From: Algoriphagus aestuarii
GTDB taxonomy: Bacteria; Bacteroidota; Bacteroidia; Cytophagales; Cyclobacteriaceae
Reading direction: 5' to 3'
DNA length: 64,000 nucleotides
NCBI GenBank assembly: GCA_017051695.1
Contig: JAFIDK010000006.1
Span: 248,001-312,000, forward strand
Below are positions 54,305 through 64,000 of this stretch, one piece after another; within the stretch, counting starts at the first letter, position 1; every line of letters begins with the position of its first letter. A model generated the notes under the pieces. It was given only the letters and a program-made list of their open reading frames with translations, did no database searches and was not told the origin of the DNA. Both the position numbers and the translations under genes were made by a program.

Positions 54305-56929
54305 ATGGGCAAACTTGTAAGACTATTCTTGGTCATTTTGATTTTTAGCAGTGCCTGCTCTTCCGAGCGGGACACATTTACGAATCGTACTTTTCATAAC
54401 CTCACTTCTCATTTCAATGCTTACTACCTGGCCGATGTCAAGATTAAAAAAGTTGAGAATATCGTCAAATCAAACTACAAAGAAGATTACACTCAAGTAC
54501 TGCCTGTTTTTATACCAATCGACTCTGCATCCATTCAGTCAGGGGCTGATACATTACAATCCGCAAGGGAATTAGCCTCCAAAGCGGTGGAATGGCATAG
54601 AATCAGTAAATGGGTAGATGACAGTTATTATCTCCTTGGTAAAATCGATTACCTCCAAGCCCAATTTGACGATGCTCAAAACACGTATAAATACGTCAAT
54701 GTCAATAGCAAGGACAAAGACTTGAGACACAAAACCTTGATTTCGCTTCTTCGCCTTTATGTTGATTTACAGGAATATGAAAATGCCAATTTCACTATAG
54801 ACTACTTATCCAAAGAGTCCGGTATCAACGACGAAAACCGATATGAACTGTATCGCACCTTGGCCTATTATTATGAGTCGAGAGGTGATGCAAACGGAGT
54901 AATCGGTGCTTTGGTCAAGGCATTGGAATATGTAGATGATAAAAAAGAAGAGTCAAGAATCAATTTTATATTGGCACAGAGGTACCAAAGATCGGGATTG
55001 GATGCCTTGGCTTTTGATTTCTATAATAAAGCACTGGCAGGCAATCCTCCTTATGAGCGAAGTTTTTTTGCGCAGCTTTATGCACAGCAAGTTGCTGAAT
55101 TAAATGCCTCCAAAGACCTTAAAAAAGTCAGAAACTACTACGAAGATCTGTACAAGGATCCAAAAAATAAGGACCTGAAAGATGTGGTGGTATATGAAAT
55201 GGCCCTCTTTGAGGAAAAACAAGGGGATACTGAGAAGACCTTACAACTTTTGCATCAGGCCGCTAAAGAGCCGGGAAGTAATCCACGCCAAAAAGGATAT
55301 ATCTATCAAAAGCTTGCCGAAATCAATCTTGGGGAATTTAAAGATTATCGGGCCACTAAATACTACTTGGACAGTGCCTTGACTTTCATCAATGAGGCTG
55401 ATCCGGTTGCCCAAAGTATCAAAGAACAAAAAGAGACTCTGGATCATTATGTCTTCCATGTGGAAAGAATCCACTCCAATGACAGTTTGATACTTCTCGC
55501 AGGTTTAAGTCCTGAAGAGCAACAAACGGTGGCAGAAAATTTTATAAAAAGCGAAGAAGAACGCTTATTGGCAGAGGCTCAAGCCAAACAAGAACCAAAA
55601 AGCAGTAGCATATTTGACAATTTATTGGCTTTTAATGACAGGGGTTCAGGATCCACTTTTTATTTTGACAATTCCGTGGCCATGCAACAAGGGACCATTG
55701 AGTTTTATAGAACTTGGGGAAACAGACCTCTTCAGGATAACTGGAGACGTAGTGCCGCAAGTTTTCAAAGTACCGAACCGACAATTGCTGCTCCTGTAGA
55801 GAATGATTCTACTGCAATAGACGATTCCTCAAATCCTTTGAATCAACTTCCGGATATTGAGACGTTATTGGCTCAGATACCCAGCACCGAAGAGGAGATT
55901 AATACCTTGAACTTAGAATTGGAAGAGTCGTATTTCGAATTGGGAAAGCTTCTATATTTTGAGTTAAAAGAAATTGAAGCTAGCATAGATAATTTAGAAA
56001 CCTTGGTGAGGGAATATCCGGAGTCCTCCAGAAAACCTGAGGCTTATTACTTACTTTATCTGGGTCAACGGGATCGAGGTGGGAATTCCCAGCAATACGT
56101 AGGTAGGTTAAATAATGAATTTCCGAATTCCCAATACACTTATTCCGTAAATAACCCAGATGCCGCATCAGGGAATTTAGCCTATTTGGCTTCTTCAAAG
56201 AACTATGAAGTGGCCTACAATGCCTATTATCAAGGCAACTACCAAGAGGCCCGAAAAATCATCCAAGAAACGCTTCAAGAGTACCCTTTAACCAGAAATA
56301 CCGAACGTATTCTATTATTGGATATCATGGTCACAGGTAAATTGGATAGTCGCCAGGTGTACAAAAATAGATTAGAAGCATTTATCGATAATTCAAAAGA
56401 GGAGGAATTGATAGAATTGGCAAGGAATATGCTAAGACCCATGATGTCAAGTGAAGAACTTGCAGCGCTAAATAAACCTGACAGTACTGCTTTGGATTCT
56501 GCTGCTTTGGTCAATCCTGATCCTAATTCAAATCCGGATGGTCTAAATCTGCCAGAATCCCCATATAAAGTCAATGACTCCAATACTCATATTTTTGTAT
56601 TGGTTTTGAACCCTGATGAAATGAAAGCAGCAACTGGTTTATTGGCTGATTTGGAACAGTTTCATGCCAAAAATTTTCCAAATGCAAGACTACGAACCGG
56701 GAACATGAATATGACTAGTGAAAATTCTATTTATATCATTTCTCCATTCAACAATGCCGCCAAGGCAAAAGAGTATTATAGTCAGTTTCTGAAGGATTTT
56801 AAATCAGAAGGCATAAATGAAACCGTAAAAGACCATTCATTTGTGATTTCCATTGAGAATTTCCAACAACTGAACAAAACTAAAAATCTAGAGGAATACA
56901 GGACTTTCTTCAAGTCAGTTTACAATTAA
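54305..56929 (+). CDS. sprE: SprE/PorW type IX secretion lipoprotein
   Basis: An 874-residue lipoprotein (signal MGKLVRLFLVILIFSSAC, Cys18) made of TPR-like helical repeats, with a C-terminal beta module (about 755-874). TFTNRTFHNLTSHFNAYYLAD is the family start. SprE/PorW is needed for gliding and type IX secretion in Flavobacterium and Porphyromonas, linking the outer-membrane translocon to the GldKLMN part. It is divergent from the atp operon and three bases from the PBP gene, so they may be co-transcribed. Confidence 0.85.
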   Translation: MGKLVRLFLVILIFSSACSSERDTFTNRTFHNLTSHFNAYYLADVKIKKVENIVKSNYKEDYTQVLPVFIPIDSASIQSGADTLQSARELASKAVEWHRISKWVDDSYYLLGKIDYLQAQFDDAQNTYKYVNVNSKDKDLRHKTLISLLRLYVDLQEYENANFTIDYLSKESGINDENRYELYRTLAYYYESRGDANGVIGALVKALEYVDDKKEESRINFILAQRYQRSGLDALAFDFYNKALAGNPPYERSFFAQLYAQQVAELNASKDLKKVRNYYEDLYKDPKNKDLKDVVVYEMALFEEKQGDTEKTLQLLHQAAKEPGSNPRQKGYIYQKLAEINLGEFKDYRATKYYLDSALTFINEADPVAQSIKEQKETLDHYVFHVERIHSNDSLILLAGLSPEEQQTVAENFIKSEEERLLAEAQAKQEPKSSSIFDNLLAFNDRGSGSTFYFDNSVAMQQGTIEFYRTWGNRPLQDNWRRSAASFQSTEPTIAAPVENDSTAIDDSSNPLNQLPDIETLLAQIPSTEEEINTLNLELEESYFELGKLLYFELKEIEASIDNLETLVREYPESSRKPEAYYLLYLGQRDRGGNSQQYVGRLNNEFPNSQYTYSVNNPDAASGNLAYLASSKNYEVAYNAYYQGNYQEARKIIQETLQEYPLTRNTERILLLDIMVTGKLDSRQVYKNRLEAFIDNSKEEELIELARNMLRPMMSSEELAALNKPDSTALDSAALVNPDPNSNPDGLNLPESPYKVNDSNTHIFVLVLNPDEMKAATGLLADLEQFHAKNFPNARLRTGNMNMTSENSIYIISPFNNAAKAKEYYSQFLKDFKSEGINETVKDHSFVISIENFQQLNKTKNLEEYRTFFKSVYN

Positions 56930-56931
56930 TT

Positions 56932-59238
56932 ATGAGTAAAAATTCAAAACCTGAATCATCTGGCTTTGCCAAAAAAATAGTCAAATTCATATGGCTTGCC
57001 TTTTTGGCTGGATTCTTTGGTTTCATCCTATTCGTATGGATGGTGAGCATCAATTTTCTAGGCTTATTTGGTTCCTTACCGGATTTCAAAGCATTGGAAA
57101 ACCCAGAGAGCGAACTTGCCTCAGAGCTGTATTCCTCAGACGGAGTCTTGTTAGGGACTTATTTCAGAGAGAACAGAAGTCCTGTAACCTATGAGGAACT
57201 TTCTCCTAATTTAGTTCATGCACTTATCTCTACCGAAGATGTGAGATTTGAAGAGCACTCAGGCATCGATATGATTGCGATGATGCGGGTTTTTGTAAAA
57301 TCTATATTATTGGGGCAAGATGCTGGAGGTGGATCTACTCTGAGTCAACAAACAGCGAAAAACCTTTTCAAAACCAGAACAGATGCTTCACAAGGAGCCT
57401 TGAGCTCTGTACCAGGTTTAAGAATGTTGATCATTAAAACCAAAGAATGGATCGTAGCTACCCAACTGGAAAAGGCTTATACGAAAAACGAAATTCTGAC
57501 ACTATATCTGAATACCTCAGAATTTGGATCCAATGCCTACGGGATCAAAACTGCAGCTAAAACCTTTTTCAATAAAACACCAGCTGAATTGGATGTTCAG
57601 GAATCGGCAGTTTTGGTTGGCCTTTTTAAAGCTCCTACTTATTATAGTCCTGTATACAATCCTGAAAACTCACTTCGCAGAAGGAATACAGTACTTTACC
57701 AAATGGTAAAAAATGATGCATTGAGCAAAACTGAGTTTGATTCATTGTCTCAATTACCCATAGAGCTTGACTACAATGTAGCCAATCAAAACAAAGGCCT
57801 TGCAACATACTTTAGGGAAGTGGTAAAGGCAGACCTTTTAAGATGGGCCAAAGACAACCTAAAGTCTGATGGGACATCTTATGACCTTTATGGTGATGGA
57901 CTTAAAATTTTCACGACCATCGATAGTAGAATGCAGCGCTATGCTGAAGAAGCTGTCACAGAGCATATGGCTACCCTACAAAAGGCCTTTTACAAGGAAA
58001 TGGGAAATCGAGATCCATGGATAGATAGTAATCACCGAATAATTCCGAATTTCATCGAAGATGCTGTCAGAAGAACAGAAGCATACCGACTGCTTAAAAT
58101 CAGGTATGGAAACGATACAGACTCCATCGATCTGAAGCTGAATGAAAAGAAGAAAATGAAAGTCTTCTCTTGGGAAAAGGGAGAAATAGATACCTTAATG
58201 AGTACCATGGACTCATTAAAGTATTATAAAAAATTCTTACAAACTGGCTTTATGAGCATGGATCCACACACCGGCCAAATCAAAGCATGGGTAGGTGGAA
58301 TGGATCATAAGTACTTTAAGTTTGATCACGTGAAGCAAGGTAAGAGGCAACCTGGATCTACTTTCAAGCCATTTGTCTATGCCGCTGCCATTGAAAACGG
58401 ATATAGCCCATGCTATTCTGTAATCGACCAGCCAGTCGAAGTGTATATTCCCGGCCAGCCAACTTGGAGCCCATCCAATGCTGATGGTAAATTCAGCTAC
58501 GAGAAAATGACGATTAGAAAAGCGATGGCCCAATCTGTCAATTCGATCACAGCCTACATGATGAAAAAGCTAAGTCCAAAAATTGTGGTGGAAACCGCCC
58601 GTAGATTGGGTGTAACAAGTGATCTGGAGGAAGTGCCTGCTTTGGCTTTGGGAGTAAATGACGTCAGTATTTATGAAATGGTGGGAGCTTTTGGGACTTT
58701 TGTCAATAAAGGAGAGCACACGACCCCATTCTATATAGATAGAATTGAAGATAAAAATGGGAATGTTATTCAGCAGTTTACAGCTAAGAAGCGCCCTGCT
58801 ATGAGCGAAGAACACGCATATCTGATGACTTATATGCTAAGAGGTGGTTTTGAAGAAGAAGACGGAACCAGCCAGGGTGTACCATGGTCTTTGAGAGAAG
58901 GAAATGAGCTGGGTGGTAAGACTGGAACTACCCAAAATGCATCCGATGGCTGGTACATGGGGATCAGTAAAGATCTGGTCAGTGGCACTTGGGTCGGTGG
59001 TGACGATAGAGCGATTCACTTTAGAAGTTGGATTGCTGGACAAGGCGGTAGAACTGCCAGACCTATTTGGGTAAAGTACATGGAGAAAGTCTATGCGGAT
59101 AAGAGTCTGGGTTATACCAAAGGACCATTTCCAAGACCAGAAAGACCGTTAAGCATAGAAATTGACTGTGACGTGTATGAAAAAGAAAGTCAGCGCTTTG
59201 CGGATTTTGATTACGACGCCAAAAAGAATGATTTCTAA
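56932..59238 (+). CDS. mrcA: Class A penicillin-binding protein 1A
   Basis: A 768-residue bifunctional cell-wall synthase. One membrane anchor (about 18-40); transglycosylase with catalytic Glu102 (STEDVRFEEHSG) and GGSTLSQQTAKNLF; transpeptidase with SxxK as Ser476-Thr-Phe-Lys479, SVNS, and KTG at 663-665. It makes and cross-links peptidoglycan. It follows sprE with a two-base gap; terminator at 59260. Confidence 0.94.
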   Translation: MSKNSKPESSGFAKKIVKFIWLAFLAGFFGFILFVWMVSINFLGLFGSLPDFKALENPESELASELYSSDGVLLGTYFRENRSPVTYEELSPNLVHALISTEDVRFEEHSGIDMIAMMRVFVKSILLGQDAGGGSTLSQQTAKNLFKTRTDASQGALSSVPGLRMLIIKTKEWIVATQLEKAYTKNEILTLYLNTSEFGSNAYGIKTAAKTFFNKTPAELDVQESAVLVGLFKAPTYYSPVYNPENSLRRRNTVLYQMVKNDALSKTEFDSLSQLPIELDYNVANQNKGLATYFREVVKADLLRWAKDNLKSDGTSYDLYGDGLKIFTTIDSRMQRYAEEAVTEHMATLQKAFYKEMGNRDPWIDSNHRIIPNFIEDAVRRTEAYRLLKIRYGNDTDSIDLKLNEKKKMKVFSWEKGEIDTLMSTMDSLKYYKKFLQTGFMSMDPHTGQIKAWVGGMDHKYFKFDHVKQGKRQPGSTFKPFVYAAAIENGYSPCYSVIDQPVEVYIPGQPTWSPSNADGKFSYEKMTIRKAMAQSVNSITAYMMKKLSPKIVVETARRLGVTSDLEEVPALALGVNDVSIYEMVGAFGTFVNKGEHTTPFYIDRIEDKNGNVIQQFTAKKRPAMSEEHAYLMTYMLRGGFEEEDGTSQGVPWSLREGNELGGKTGTTQNASDGWYMGISKDLVSGTWVGGDDRAIHFRSWIAGQGGRTARPIWVKYMEKVYADKSLGYTKGPFPRPERPLSIEIDCDVYEKESQRFADFDYDAKKNDF

Positions 59239-59259
59239 AATCACAAAACTCAATAAAGA

Positions 59260-59289
59260 AAACAGCCTTAATCCAAGGCTGTTTTTTTA
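59260..59289 (+). terminator. Terminator after the PBP gene
   Basis: AACAGCCTT pairs with AAGGCTGTT, followed by seven Ts. Confidence 0.85.
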
Positions 59290-59299
59290 TTTTTAGACC

Positions 59300-61105
59300 A
59301 TGGAGGCATCATCCTATACACCTAGCGAACATCTTTCACTCCCAGATCAACCAGGAGTGTATCGTTACTTCAATTCCGAAAATGAGCTGATCTATGTTGG
59401 TAAAGCCAAAAGCCTGAAAAAACGCGTTTCCAGTTACTTCAACAAAAACTCAGGAGTAAACCTCAAGACCAGACGTATGGTCAAGGAAATCGAGCGAATA
59501 GAAATCACCATAGTCAATAGTGAATTTGATGCGTTGCTTCTCGAAAATAACCTGATAAAAAAAACCCAGCCGAAATACAACATTCTTTTAAGGGATGACA
59601 AAACCTATCCTTACTTACTTTTGACGAAGGAAAATTTTCCAAGAATTTTTCAAACAAGGAAAATGATCCCCAGACGAGGAACTTACTTTGGCCCTTTTGC
59701 AAGTGTCAAAGCCATGAATAATGTCCTGGATTTAATTAGGGAACTGTTCACCATCAGGACTTGCAAATTAGATCTCTCCCCATATAAAATTGCCGAAGGG
59801 AAATACAAAGTTTGCCTTGAGTATCACATTGGAAATTGTCAGGGGCCATGCGTGGGTTTACAAAAGGAAAAAGACTACCTCAATGATATCGAGCAGGCAA
59901 AGCATATTCTAAAAGGTAACCTAGGGGTCGCCAAATCACATTTTAAGCTTGAAATGCAAAAGCACGCAGAAAGTCTGGAATTTGAAAAGGCCCAAAAAAC
60001 GAAAGAGAAACTGGATCTTTTAGAAAAGTATCAGGCAAAGTCATTGATCGCCAGTCCGAGCATCGTGAACTTGGACGTTTGTACCATAGTTACCGATGAG
60101 AAATCTGCATACGTCAATTACCTGAGGGTGAAAAACGGGGCAATGAATGTGTCTAAAAATGTGGAGTTGAAAAAGAAACTGGATGAAAGCGAGGAGCAGC
60201 TCCTAGTCACAGCATTAATAAGGCTTCAGGATCAATTTCAAAGTGACGCCACAGAGGTGCTATCCAATATTGAATTAGAAGAGCCTATAGAAGGACTCAA
60301 TCTCGTTCAGCCCAAAATTGGGGATAAGAAAAAATTGGTTGACCTATCTCTCAAAAATGCCCTTTTCTATAAAAAGGAAAAAGCTTTGCTAAAAGGACTG
60401 AATGAAGACAAAAAAGATCGAGTCATTAAACAATTACAACAAGATCTAAGTCTCCCAGAAATTCCGGATCATATAGAATGTTTTGATAATTCCAATATTC
60501 AAGGCACAAGTCCAGTCGCCAGCATGGTATGTTTTCTAAATGGCAAACCTGCGGTAAAAGAATACAGACATTATCATATCAAAACGGTGGTTGGGGCAAA
60601 TGATTTTGCCAGTATGAAAGAGATCGTTACCAGAAGGTATAAGCGCTTAGTGGAAGAAGGGAAACCTTTACCAAAGCTGATAGTAATCGACGGTGGAAAA
60701 GGTCAATTATCCTCTGCAGTTGAAGCTTTACAGGAACTGGGGGTTTATGGTAAAATGCCGATAATCGGTATTGCTAAAAGACTGGAGGAAATCTATTTCC
60801 CTGGTGACTCCTACCCGATTCATATAGATAAGAAATCTGAGAGTTTAAGGTTATTACAACGGATCCGGGATGAGGCACACCGATTTGCCATAACGTTTCA
60901 CAGAAAAGTAAGAAGCAAGAACGCTTTCGGGACTCAATTAACAGCTATTCCGGGAATCGGAGAAAACACCGCTGAAAAGCTTTTATCACATTTTAAATCC
61001 GTCAAAAAGATCAGTGAAGCAAGCAAAGAGGAAGTAGAGTCTGTTATAGGAGCTAGCCGGGCAAAGACATTATTTGAATGGGTAGAAAAAAATAGAGGGG
61101 CCTAA
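59300..61105 (+). CDS. uvrC: Excinuclease ABC subunit C
   Basis: A 601-residue nucleotide-excision repair nuclease. GIY-YIG domain at about 18-60 (GVYRYFNSENELIYVGKAKSLKKRVSSYF), a four-Cys region (TCKLD, VCLEYHIGNCQGPCVG), UVR motif (about 205-235), RNase H-like endonuclease (ECFDNSNIQGTSPVASMVCF, VIDGGKGQLSSA) and helix-hairpin-helix (AIPGIGENTAEKLL) at the C-terminus. Its stop is inside the loop of a bidirectional terminator shared with gldN. Confidence 0.97.
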   Translation: MEASSYTPSEHLSLPDQPGVYRYFNSENELIYVGKAKSLKKRVSSYFNKNSGVNLKTRRMVKEIERIEITIVNSEFDALLLENNLIKKTQPKYNILLRDDKTYPYLLLTKENFPRIFQTRKMIPRRGTYFGPFASVKAMNNVLDLIRELFTIRTCKLDLSPYKIAEGKYKVCLEYHIGNCQGPCVGLQKEKDYLNDIEQAKHILKGNLGVAKSHFKLEMQKHAESLEFEKAQKTKEKLDLLEKYQAKSLIASPSIVNLDVCTIVTDEKSAYVNYLRVKNGAMNVSKNVELKKKLDESEEQLLVTALIRLQDQFQSDATEVLSNIELEEPIEGLNLVQPKIGDKKKLVDLSLKNALFYKKEKALLKGLNEDKKDRVIKQLQQDLSLPEIPDHIECFDNSNIQGTSPVASMVCFLNGKPAVKEYRHYHIKTVVGANDFASMKEIVTRRYKRLVEEGKPLPKLIVIDGGKGQLSSAVEALQELGVYGKMPIIGIAKRLEEIYFPGDSYPIHIDKKSESLRLLQRIRDEAHRFAITFHRKVRSKNAFGTQLTAIPGIGENTAEKLLSHFKSVKKISEASKEEVESVIGASRAKTLFEWVEKNRGA

Positions 61106-61120
61106 AAGCCCCTCTTTATT
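61094..61120. terminator. Bidirectional terminator between uvrC and gldN
   Basis: AGAGGGGC pairs with GCCCCTCT; T-rich on the plus side, and on the minus side ending in a run of Ts. The uvrC stop TAA lies in the loop. Confidence 0.8.
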
Positions 61121-61121
61121 A

Positions 61122-61937
61122 TTACCACTCCCAAAGAGTGTTTTCATATTCTAAGAGTTTATACTCAAACTCAAGCGAATTGATGTATGCTTGAACTTCG
61201 GGGTTAGGACTATCCGCATCGACGAGATCCGCTATCAGCGCCTCATCTGGATTCGTAAACCTTCTTACTACCGATCTAAACAATCTGGATTCAAAAGCCT
61301 GATCATACGTTAAACTTTTAGAAAGGTTTTTGAAATTGATCCATCTTGCCTCAGGATGATCTTTAAAATAGTTATAGAAATCCTTGTATCTGATGTAAGC
61401 GATCGTTTTCTGACCCGCATTGGAATTTGTCTGAGAAGGCATCACCAATTCCAGGTATTTGATATCAAACACCATATCAGAATGGTGTTTATCAAAAACG
61501 AAATCTTCTTTAAAATCCAGGTAATACAATTGTTTTACAAAGATGCTGTCTCCAGTAGCATTCAACCAGAAGTTATCCTGAAATTCAGCAATTGACATCG
61601 GTTGTGTAAAGTCCTCATCAGCAAAAACTTCCAAGGCGTTCTCATCTACAACCGCTTTGTAGATATAATTGATGATTCCGTTCTTTTTGGCATCTCCTGA
61701 CCCATAAAGCGATAAATTATACTTCTCTCTAAGGTCTATTCTTCTCCAAACTGCTACTTGATACATTTTATCATCTTCACGAATTCTTTTCGCTGAGAAG
61801 ACAGTATCCATATCAAAGGTCCTGTCACCGTATCCTGAAGGAGTGACACTTGTTGCAATTTGTGCTTCACTTGCCAAGGGAGCAAAACCAGCTACCATTA
61901 GCAGGGACAAGATCAATTTTGGAAGAAAATTTTTCAT
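61122..61937 (-). CDS. gldN: Gliding motility / type IX secretion protein GldN
   Basis: A 271-residue exported protein (signal ends APLASEA). GldN (PorN) forms the periplasmic ring of the type IX secretion system with GldK and partners GldM. The VWRRIDLREKYNLSLYGSG and the middle WLNATGDSIFVKQLYYLDFKEDFVFD are conserved. Last gene of the gldLMN part in view, 30 bases after gldM. No GldO copy is seen. Confidence 0.92.
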   Translation of the reverse strand: MKNFLPKLILSLLMVAGFAPLASEAQIATSVTPSGYGDRTFDMDTVFSAKRIREDDKMYQVAVWRRIDLREKYNLSLYGSGDAKKNGIINYIYKAVVDENALEVFADEDFTQPMSIAEFQDNFWLNATGDSIFVKQLYYLDFKEDFVFDKHHSDMVFDIKYLELVMPSQTNSNAGQKTIAYIRYKDFYNYFKDHPEARWINFKNLSKSLTYDQAFESRLFRSVVRRFTNPDEALIADLVDADSPNPEVQAYINSLEFEYKLLEYENTLWEW

Positions 61938-61967
61938 AATTAGTTTATCTGGATTCTTACCGGAACT

Positions 61968-63575
61968 TTACTTCACTCCGATACGAATAACTTTGTTCAA
62001 AGTAGAAGGAATTTTATTTCCTCTAAAGTTAGTTCTGGTAACTTGCCTAACTACGATTACTATATCATCGCCTGCTCTTGCGCTTTCTAGTAATTGGCGC
62101 ATTGCTATGCTGTTACCGCTTGAGATTTGAGTAGTCTCTCTAGGAACGTCATTTCTCAAAAGTCTGATTTCACCACCAGTAACTTCGAAATTAGCATCTT
62201 TTGCCATGGTTCTTCCGAAAGTTGCTTCTGGCTTAGCCAATACTTTTAATCCTGTCAATGTTCCGATTGCCTGAGACTGACTTAAATCAATTTCATTTCC
62301 GTTAGATGCAGCTGGAACTAACGTTGGTTCAGGCACCGGTTTAATATCATACGATACATCTCCGATTTTATTGCCACCTGAGCTTACTCCAATAGTCACT
62401 TTACCAGATGCACCAGGCACCACTGTCAATTGACCAGGCTTATTTCCTTTAATTGACTGACCATTACTCACTGCAAAATCCGGTGAGTAGGTATTTCCCA
62501 ATGCAGGAACTTCAATTAATAATTCATTGGCACAATCTGCATAAAGCTGCTGAACTACCTCAGAAGAAACTTTGATTACAGGCTGAGCTACAAAGTATTC
62601 ATATTCTACAGGAAGTACTTTGTCTTCGCCACCTACATTGGTTACGATTTCCCCTTTCAATACTCTTTTAGCCAAACCTCTATCGTCATACTGGCCAGCT
62701 GGAGTCACAGTAAAATCAATTTTACCAAATCCATTTTCAACAGGTACAGCTCTGCCATCAATAGTCATTTGAGGAGCTGAAGCCGAAGAACTGGAGGCAA
62801 TAAACATATCACCTTCAAATTTGGTACCGGCAGCTACCACATTGGATGTCGCTGCAATCCTCGCTTCTACAATATCCGCTTTGAAATAGAAAGTACCGAT
62901 TGAACTGGTGATTTGGGAAAGTGCTTCACTTTCGATATTCAACACTTCATTTTGATACTGTGAAATCAAAGCCATAACAGCTCCAACTGGAGATTTCACA
63001 AAATTCAATGCAACGAAATCTTTATTTTTTACTTCACTATCATTTGCAAAAAGAGGAATCTCGCTAGCATCTTGCGCAATTGGCTGAAATGACATATCAA
63101 TTCCTATTCCGCTCAAAATCTGAGAAATCTGGGTAGGATAAGCATTTAACCTTGCTTTCATTTCCTCACCTTTTCCATTATTGGCAAACATGTTACCTGG
63201 AATCTCAGTGTTTTTCAAGCTTGAACTCACGAAGTTTCCTTCTTCGTTTATTGCATTTGATTGAGTAATCAATTGCTGCTTCAATTCTTCTAGGTATGTG
63301 AAAATCTCTTTAGAAGCATTTCTTACTTCCTCAGCAGCTCCTACTTTAGGAACGTCTTTTTCATTATTACCTTGCTGCTCGACGGTGGATTTAATAGAGT
63401 TTACTGTAAACTCATTTTTGGAAATATAATTCCTGGAGGTTCTCTCCATTCCATCGTTAAGCAGTACAAATTTCTGGAGAATCTGGTTACTTACCTGGAG
63501 GGCCAATAAGGCCGTCAATACCAGGTACATCATCCCGATCATCCGCTGTCTAGGTGTCTCTTTAGCTCCTGCCAT
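61968..63575 (-). CDS. gldM: Gliding motility / type IX secretion motor protein GldM
   Basis: A 535-residue protein with one N-terminal membrane segment (MIGMMYLVLTALLALQVSN) and a large periplasmic part of four beta domains (D1-D4). GldM with GldL forms the proton-driven motor of type IX secretion and gliding. N-terminal AGAKETPRQRMIGMMYLVLTALLAL is the family signature. Confidence 0.96.
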   Translation of the reverse strand: MAGAKETPRQRMIGMMYLVLTALLALQVSNQILQKFVLLNDGMERTSRNYISKNEFTVNSIKSTVEQQGNNEKDVPKVGAAEEVRNASKEIFTYLEELKQQLITQSNAINEEGNFVSSSLKNTEIPGNMFANNGKGEEMKARLNAYPTQISQILSGIGIDMSFQPIAQDASEIPLFANDSEVKNKDFVALNFVKSPVGAVMALISQYQNEVLNIESEALSQITSSIGTFYFKADIVEARIAATSNVVAAGTKFEGDMFIASSSSASAPQMTIDGRAVPVENGFGKIDFTVTPAGQYDDRGLAKRVLKGEIVTNVGGEDKVLPVEYEYFVAQPVIKVSSEVVQQLYADCANELLIEVPALGNTYSPDFAVSNGQSIKGNKPGQLTVVPGASGKVTIGVSSGGNKIGDVSYDIKPVPEPTLVPAASNGNEIDLSQSQAIGTLTGLKVLAKPEATFGRTMAKDANFEVTGGEIRLLRNDVPRETTQISSGNSIAMRQLLESARAGDDIVIVVRQVTRTNFRGNKIPSTLNKVIRIGVK

Positions 63576-63612
63576 CTTATTTTTTTAGTCTATTCTAGAT
63601 GATTGAGTATAA

Positions 63613-64000
63613 TTAACCTTTCATAGCGGACAACATTCCACCATAGATTTTATTCAATGAACTTACGTTTTGATTTAGCTTAGCCAATTCATTTTTAAAT
63701 GCTTCAGTTTCCTTACCAGCTTCAGTAAGGCCTTCCATGGCTGCAGTCATATTTGAATAGAATTTATTCAATGTCTTCACATGGCTATTTGCATCCTGTA
63801 GCTCCATCTCATACACTGCATTAAGTGCGGATAAGTTTTTTGTTACAGTTTGTACTTGTGTATGGTAAGCTTTAGCATCTTGAGAAGCAGAGGACATTTC
63901 TGTCAACGCAGCAGCAGTTTTGCTATAAGATGCATTCATGTCTACGAGCGTTTTAGCGGCAGACTTTACATTTGTGGCATATTCGTTCGTCGCAACAGCT
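63613..64000 (-). CDS. gldL: Gliding motility motor protein GldL (partial)
   Basis: The C-terminal 128 residues of GldL; the gene runs out of the window at its 5' side. Visible part is cytosolic, coiled coil, AVATNEYATNVKSAAK and SLNKIYGGMLSAMKG at the end. GldL has two membrane helices (not in view) and binds GldM. It lies 37 bases before gldM. Confidence 0.9.
   Translation of the reverse strand, partial: AVATNEYATNVKSAAKTLVDMNASYSKTAAALTEMSSASQDAKAYHTQVQTVTKNLSALNAVYEMELQDANSHVKTLNKFYSNMTAAMEGLTEAGKETEAFKNELAKLNQNVSSLNKIYGGMLSAMKG

Noticed and set aside
61122-61937. GldO rather than GldN
   Set aside because: It directly follows gldM and is the only copy in view, as expected for gldN.

Overview
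The window looks like a chromosomal segment from a Bacteroidota bacterium of the order Cytophagales, most likely an Algoriphagus-like member of the Cyclobacteriaceae. The evidence is the gliding/type IX secretion genes gldL-gldM-gldN and a SprE/PorW lipoprotein, a TonB receptor with DUF4249 lipoproteins, an F-type ATP synthase operon without beta and epsilon genes, and promoters of the Bacteroidota type (TTTG-N19-TAnnTTTG). The genus is inferred; I could not run a search.

Layout. 0-7 kb: a nitrilase-family hydrolase, an M1 aminopeptidase, an HdeD-like membrane protein, a GNAT acetyltransferase gene broken by an amber codon, a UPF0158 protein, a cytidine deaminase/hydrolase pair and a saccharopine dehydrogenase-like enzyme. 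7-13 kb: an outer-membrane uptake operon (kelch/IPT lipoprotein, TonB receptor, two tandem DUF4249 lipoproteins). 13.5-19.3 kb: trmN6, UPF0316, a CynX-type MFS transporter, hemH, and a CPA2 antiporter with a tandem universal stress protein. 19.5-23 kb: two M14 peptidase paralogues, the first lacking the catalytic residues and the second intact. 23-26.5 kb: a small secreted protein, then an ECF sigma / anti-sigma-like / two-DUF4252 operon. 26.7 kb: tRNA-Phe. 26.9-29.2 kb: two Fe-S electron-transfer proteins separated by an 11-copy heptanucleotide repeat. 29.2-39.5 kb: a PorE-like OmpA lipoprotein, purM, a ceramidase-domain protein, DUF983, an AraC regulator, a methyltransferase, an acyl-CoA dehydrogenase, a UbiA-like membrane protein and an SGNH esterase.

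39.6-48.4 kb is the accessory part. It holds a single-chain type II restriction-modification enzyme with an AT-rich specificity region and two dispersed repeats read through in frame, a translationally coupled AT-rich membrane protein, an AT-rich orphan gene, a secreted protein and a sulfatase. The last two genes sit among a dense mosaic of intergenic repeats, including nested near-identical direct repeats.

48.4-64 kb is core: the atp operon (atpZ-like, a membrane protein, atpB, E, F, H, A, G), sprE, a class A penicillin-binding protein, uvrC, and the start of the gldLMN motor/secretion operon, with gldL cut by the window edge. SprE, the PorE-like protein and GldLMN together give much of the envelope-spanning part of a type IX secretion system, spread over three loci.
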